A program made the position numbers and the translations under genes. The notes under the pieces are model-generated. The model was not told the origin of the DNA and made no database searches. It saw only the letters and a list, made by a program, of their open reading frames with translations. This document shows, piece after piece, positions 63,324-64,000 of a DNA stretch of 64,000 nt. How positions within the stretch are numbered: the stretch's first letter is position 1; each line of letters starts with the position of its first letter. This stretch comes from Planctomonas sp. JC2975 (GTDB lineage Bacteria; Actinomycetota; Actinomycetes; Actinomycetales; Microbacteriaceae), in the NCBI RefSeq assembly GCF_012985205.1, contig NZ_JABEKS010000001.1, positions 496,001 to 560,000 on the forward strand. Reading direction: 5' to 3'.

Positions 63324-64000
63324 TTATCCGGCGAAGCGCTCCGCACGCTCGACGACCACGCCCTGCCCGTTCTCCCAGCGATAGACCTCGGCCCCCGAGA
63401 TGAAGACACGCTCCGCGCGGCTCATCACATCGAGCGGATCACCGGACCAGAGCACCAGATCGCCGTCCAGGCCGGGACGGATCGACCCGACCCTGTCGTC
63501 GAGTCCGAGGAAAGAAGCGGGATTGATCGTCAGCGCCTCGAGCGCGGTCTGCGGATCGAGCCCTTCCTTCACCGCGAGCGACGCCTGGTGAACGAGGAAG
63601 TTGATGGGCACAACCGGATGATCGGTCGTGATGGCGACGCGCACCCCGGCCGCGGCGAGCCGTCCGAGGTTGGAGATCGCACGGTCGCGTAGCTCCACCT
63701 TCGAACGCGACGTGAAGAGCGGGCCGAAGATGACCGGGATGTCCCGTTCGGCGAGGATGTCGGCGAGCTTCGCGCCATCCGTTCCGTGGTTGATGACAGC
63801 GGTAGCCGAACTCGTCCGCAAGACGCAGCGCTGTCGCGATGTCGTCGTGCCGGTGCACGTGCTGATCCCACGCGAGTTCGCCGTCCAGGACCTGCACCAG
63901 CGTCTCCTTGGCGAGATCGCGCGCGAAGGGCTCGCCCTTGGTCGCGGCGGCGTCGCGGGACGCCCGGTAGTTCTGAGCATCGACGAACGCCTGCCTCAGC
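63324..64000 (-). pseudogene. Amidohydrolase (imidazolonepropionase-like), frameshifted and running off the window
   Basis: The N-terminal side is outside the window. Residues from the window edge to about 63801 read in one frame as a metal-dependent amidohydrolase, ending LAWDQHVHRHDDIATALRLADEFGYR (with a HxHxHD metal-type run). Beyond 63798 the reading continues only after a shift, as VINHGTDGAKLADILAER, then VAITTDHPVVPINF and NPASFLGLDDRVGSIRPG to the stop at 63324. One extra base or two missing bases at about 63798 explain it. Either a pseudogene or a sequencing error; the rest looks intact. Confidence 0.7.

Overview
This is 64 kb of a high-GC actinobacterial chromosome, most likely Micrococcales and probably Microbacteriaceae. 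The evidence is the gene order aceE-fasR-fabD-fabH-acpP-fabF, the long leuA with a leader peptide, actinobacteria-restricted families (DUF3145, DUF1684, the Pol I-like protein without a 5' nuclease, homodimeric aceE, DUF4870) and many transcripts that appear to start at the GTG/ATG itself. No phage, insertion sequence, CRISPR array or integron was seen. The window is mostly core genome with short accessory stretches.

Layout. 1-3.0 kb: end of thyA overlapping folA, a 39-residue membrane protein, a secreted M23 peptidase, tRNA-Val and an AhpE/Bcp peroxiredoxin. 3.2-11.2 kb: pyruvate dehydrogenase E1, a FasR-type regulator and the fatty-acid synthesis genes, closed by a strong terminator. An 84-bp repeat sits in front of both aceE (two tandem copies) and acpP. 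11.3-22.2 kb: DUF3145, an ECF42-type sigma factor with its YCII/DGPF partner, DUF1684, a polymerase-like protein, an MprF-like membrane synthetase, a PEP mutase/isocitrate lyase homologue, DUF302 and unknown membrane proteins. 22.2-23.2 kb is decayed DNA with one plausible 50-residue gene, followed by tRNA-Met. 23.2-30.0 kb: glycosyltransferase, EamA-type transporter and peptide deformylase (divergent), a SHOCT protein, a NarL-type two-component pair, a rhodanese and tRNA-Asn. 30-41 kb: orphan ABC ATPase, dnaG, dgt, dusB, YbaK, a FrnE-type thiol oxidoreductase with an overlapping 36-residue Cys microprotein, a P-loop kinase, a GH29 fucosidase, uppS-recO and a UPF0126 channel. 41.5-50.3 kb: phosphotransferase, leuA with a Leu-rich leader, FAH-family hydrolase, alpha/beta hydrolase, an FtsX-type ABC exporter and a second two-component pair. 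50.4-64 kb: era-CNNM/CBS-ybeY-phoH-HIT-rsmE-dnaJ-hrcA (with a CIRCE operator), two DUF4870 proteins, hemW-DUF1990, lepA and a frameshifted amidohydrolase running off the end.

How it works together. AceE makes acetyl-CoA and FabD/FabH/AcpP/FabF consume it, with FasR encoded between them. The era-to-hrcA block is the usual ribosome-maturation and protein-quality-control neighbourhood, here led by HrcA and CIRCE. recO-uppS and dnaG-dgt-dusB are housekeeping clusters. Regulation visible in the DNA includes leucine attenuation at leuA, CIRCE at hrcA, an ECF42-like promoter at the sigma factor, and a recurring TANNNT box 6-7 nt before start codons.
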